Positions 8,341 to 10,000 of a stretch of DNA of 10,000 nt are shown here, piece by piece. The notes below the pieces were generated by a model. The model worked only from the letters and a program-made list of their open reading frames with translations, was not told the DNA's origin and searched no databases. The stretch is from NCBI RefSeq assembly GCF_000499385.1, contig NW_013651926.1, positions 1-10,000 of the forward strand, read 5' to 3'. The position numbers and the translations under genes are program-made. Position 1 is the first letter of the stretch, and each line of letters begins with the position of its first letter. Source of the DNA: Eimeria necatrix. Lineage: Eukaryota; Apicomplexa; Conoidasida; Eucoccidiorida; Eimeriidae.

Positions 8341-8880
8341 CGCTGTGAAAGCCTCCAAAGGGGGCCTCCTTTACGGGCCCCAAAGTGGTCCAAAGGGGCC
8401 CCTGAGGGGACCCCAAAAGGGTCCTAAAGGGGCCCCTAAGGGGCCCCTAAGGGCCCCCTAAAGGGTCCTAAAGGGGCCCCAAAGGGGCCCCAAAAGGCCA
8501 CTAAAGGGACGCCAAAAAGGGGCCCCAAAGGGGCCCATTGTTCTTCAAAATATTTTCTGGTGTTTATACACCTGAAGAGGTTTCCTTAAGCAGCAAATGC
8601 GCAGCAGCAATTTGCAAAGGGGGCCCTTACTAGCTTTTATGGGGGCCCCCCAAGGGGCCCCCAAAGATGTTAAGGCCCAGCCACTACTCTTTCTTTCTAG
8701 GGGCCCCCAAGGGGCCCCCAAAGAGGGCATTAAGGGCCTCCCGTGCCTGTGCCTTTGGCTGCAGGCAGCAGGGGGGCTCTCCAGCGTAGCAGGGGCCCTC
8801 TAAGGGGCCCCCTAAGGGGCCCCTAGGGGCCCCTTAGAGGGAAGCCAAGGGGCCCCTAGGGGCCCCTGGGCTTTCCTTAG
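8340..8880. repeat. Array of GGGGCCCC palindromes
   Basis: About 15 perfect GGGGCCCC octamers occur, joined by A-, T- or AA-containing linkers such as CCCCTAAGGGG and CCCCAAAGGGG. The array falls in two clusters (8390-8540 and 8640-8880) separated by ordinary sequence with a GTGTTTATACACC motif. One heptamer CCCTAAA, the apicomplexan-type telomere unit, occurs at 8457-8463 but is not arrayed. Frames across it give Gly-Ala-Pro repeats on both strands, which I treat as a by-product of the repeat. Confidence 0.8.
8641..8738. repeat. Direct duplication within the GGGGCCCC array
   Basis: The segment starting at 8641 (GGGGCCCCC, AAGGGGCCCCC, AAAGA, then TTAAGGCCC) is repeated with small changes starting near 8700 (same order, then ATTAAGGGCC). 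The offset is about 58 bases. Confidence 0.55.
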
Positions 8881-9663
8881 CAGCCCCTCGTGCAAGCATT
8901 CTTTTTGTTTGGGAGTTTGGGGGCAATAAGGGCAAATGGGGTGGCCTATAATGCATCTTTTTAGTTTTACTGCCTTGAAAACTATTTTTACCCTCGTGGT
9001 TGGCAAGTCCTGAGGTGTACGTACTGCGGCACTATGATGCAACTCAGTAGGTGAATTTACGTATTTTTCCGTTTAGCTTTCATAAACGGCTTTAAATTGA
9101 TGCAATTAAACAAAACAATGATCCAAATAGCGAGAGAAAGGAAGCGAAATGAGGTTTTGTCAGCAGCAACGCGCCGCGGTTTCGCGGCATTTGTTTTTGC
9201 GTTTGTTTCGTTTTGTTTCAGTTTTGGTGCCTTAATAAAGTTTAATAATTCAAATTAATGAATTTTAATTCGAATTTATTTCTTTAAATCAATTGTTTTC
9301 GTCGGAATGGCCACGAGGGTGACGCCCAGCGAAACTGCCGGGGCTGTTCCGAGAAAGCGAGGCTGTACATACACCCGGAGAAATAGCAGCAAAATAAACT
9401 TGAAACTAATAAAAATAAATGCAGCACAAAAAACTTATTGAAGGCCACTAAAGACAATTATTATGAAGTTTAATTTAGCATTAGGAGCACCGGACAAAAG
9501 CTAACGGAGTGTACATACACCTCAAGGTGTACATACACCTCACGGGAGCGGAAACAAACTGCAGAACGGAAGAGCTGCTTCTTTAGCCGCTGTTGCACAT
9601 TTAAATAAACTGAATGTTTGAATTAAGCTCATTATTTATTTTATTTCAATTATTTCAATTCAT
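8881..9663. other. AT-rich spacer with palindromic motifs, no firm gene
   Basis: The composition switches to AT-rich with almost no CAG/CTG. It holds inverted AT pieces (9240-9290, AATTCAAATTAATGAATTTT and relatives), four copies of the GTGTAC motif and A-rich runs. A 44-codon frame (ATG 9307 to TGA 9441) begins with GC-richer codons (MATRVTPSETAGAVPRKRG) and then becomes AT-rich. It could be a first exon or chance. Confidence 0.5.
9507..9541. promoter_or_regulatory. Tandem near-palindromes GTGTACATACACCTC
   Basis: Two copies of GTGTACATACACCTC start at 9509 and 9527, an 18-base period. Each is an imperfect inverted repeat (GGTGTA / TACACC). Related copies lie at 9014-9024 and 9362-9376 in the same spacer. 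Clustered, spaced, near-symmetric sites in a spacer suggest binding by a dimeric or tandem-domain factor, for example an ApiAP2 protein, but no specific factor is known to me. Confidence 0.4.
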
Positions 9664-9762
9664 TTAATTACTCATTGGCTTCAAGTCGCCGAGAGAACAA
9701 GAAACGCTCTGCAGCACTCCAGTCACATCCGCCTCAGTCGTTTTTACAGCCACTGCCTGCGC
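9664..9762 (-). CDS. Candidate terminal exon of a minus-strand gene
   Basis: On the minus strand a strong acceptor (TTTTATATTTTTCTTCTCAG, AG at 9764-9763) precedes 32 open codons ending at TAA (9664-9666). The peptide begins AQAVAVKTTEADV and ends LGDLKPMSN. Codon use is balanced and free of homopolymers. The rest of the gene would lie to the right. A possible preceding exon includes the Gln/Ala/Thr-coding CAG-rich sequence near 9945-9985 on the minus strand, with an intron containing the (TTAA)n tract. I do not recognise the peptide. The plus strand is also open across this short piece, so the acceptor and stop are the main support. Confidence 0.4.
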   Translation of the reverse strand, partial: AQAVAVKTTEADVTGVLQSVSCSLGDLKPMSN

Positions 9763-9783
9763 CTGAGAAGAAAAATATAAAAG

Positions 9784-9845
9784 AATTAACTAATTAATTA
9801 ATTAATTAATTAATTAATTAATTAATTAGTTAATTAAATTAATAA
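9784..9845. repeat. (TTAA)n microsatellite
   Basis: A tetranucleotide TAAT/TTAA array of about ten units lies at 9790-9828, with degenerate ends extending to about 9845. It is palindromic at every unit and would sit in the intron upstream of the candidate minus-strand terminal exon. Confidence 0.85.
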
Positions 9846-10000
9846 AATCCAATTAATTTACCCAGTTAAAAATGAATTAGATTGCGATGCATTCGCTCCC
9901 GAATATCAACTGTTCGTGTATTAAATTTGGCTTTTAATTACAACAGCTGCAGACTGTCTTGTTGCTGCAGTTGCTGCAGCAACAAAAGTATACATTTAGC
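9846..10000. other. AT-rich sequence ending in a CAG/CTG patch
   Basis: No complete gene is visible. The patch at 9942-9985 contains paired CTGCAG palindromes and on the minus strand reads as Ala/Thr/Gln codons. It could be part of the next exon of the minus-strand gene truncated by the window edge. Confidence 0.35.

Noticed and set aside
7950..8393. Minus-strand frame beginning MDHFGARKGG
   Set aside because: The start lies in the GGGGCCCC array, and the body is Leu/Ala/Cys homopolymer followed by AT-rich, intron-like sequence.
8457..8463. CCCTAAA as a telomere or interstitial telomeric repeat
   Set aside because: There is only one exact copy, embedded in the GGGGCCCC array. There is no tandem TTTAGGG/CCCTAAA run.
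8597..8803. Gly-Ala-Pro-Gln repeat protein in the GGGGCCCC array
   Set aside because: Comparable GAP-type peptides appear on both strands (also 8545-8730 and 8812-9042 minus), as expected from a palindromic repeat.
1..10000. CRISPR array, tRNA, rRNA or insertion sequence
   Set aside because: The repeats are trinucleotide, octamer or tetranucleotide arrays without spacers. I saw no cloverleaf with the expected box A/B sequence, no rRNA core and no transposase.

Overview
The window looks like nuclear DNA of a coccidian parasite of the genus Eimeria. The evidence is extreme CAG/CTG trinucleotide density, GC-rich coding islands broken by long runs of Gln, Ala, Ser or Leu (the homopolymeric amino-acid repeats known from Eimeria genomes), introns with CTG-repeat 3' ends, and AT-rich spacers. 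I cannot name the species. CAG/CTG repeats contain no stop codon in any of the six frames, so most long open frames here are artefacts. I relied on non-repetitive islands, splice signals and frame agreement instead.

Region 1 (about 232-3302, plus strand) holds a large gene of unknown function. A small exon containing a WW-bearing segment (532-624, possibly extending further left) appears to be spliced in phase across a 161-base CTG-rich intron to a 2.5-kb exon (786-3302). That exon has five or six unique islands separated by homopolymers, and one clear AT-hook. A nuclear, DNA-binding or chromatin role is an inference.

Region 2 (3303-5507) is repeat-laden spacer, UTR or 5' exon material in which I could not establish a gene. 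It includes an AT-rich stretch at 4478-4530.

Region 3 (about 5509-7361, plus strand) holds the best functional call. It is a gene for a protein resembling the 2H phosphoesterase superfamily, with two H-x-S/T-hydrophobic motifs (HCSV and HITL). A phase-0 intron (6784-7208) joins the main exon to a terminal exon carrying WDLVLY and HRF segments. A long polyQ run is inserted between the two catalytic motifs.

Region 4 (7362-8340) is 3' flank with more CTG/CAG blocks and a possible minus-strand exon. Region 5 (8340-8880) is an array of GGGGCCCC palindromes. Region 6 (8880-10000) changes sharply to AT-rich, nearly CAG-free DNA. It contains a recurring near-palindrome (GGTGTACATACACC family), a (TTAA)n microsatellite and a plausible terminal exon of a minus-strand gene that lies mostly beyond the right edge.

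The two main genes are on the same strand, about 2 kb apart. Nothing in the sequence links their functions.
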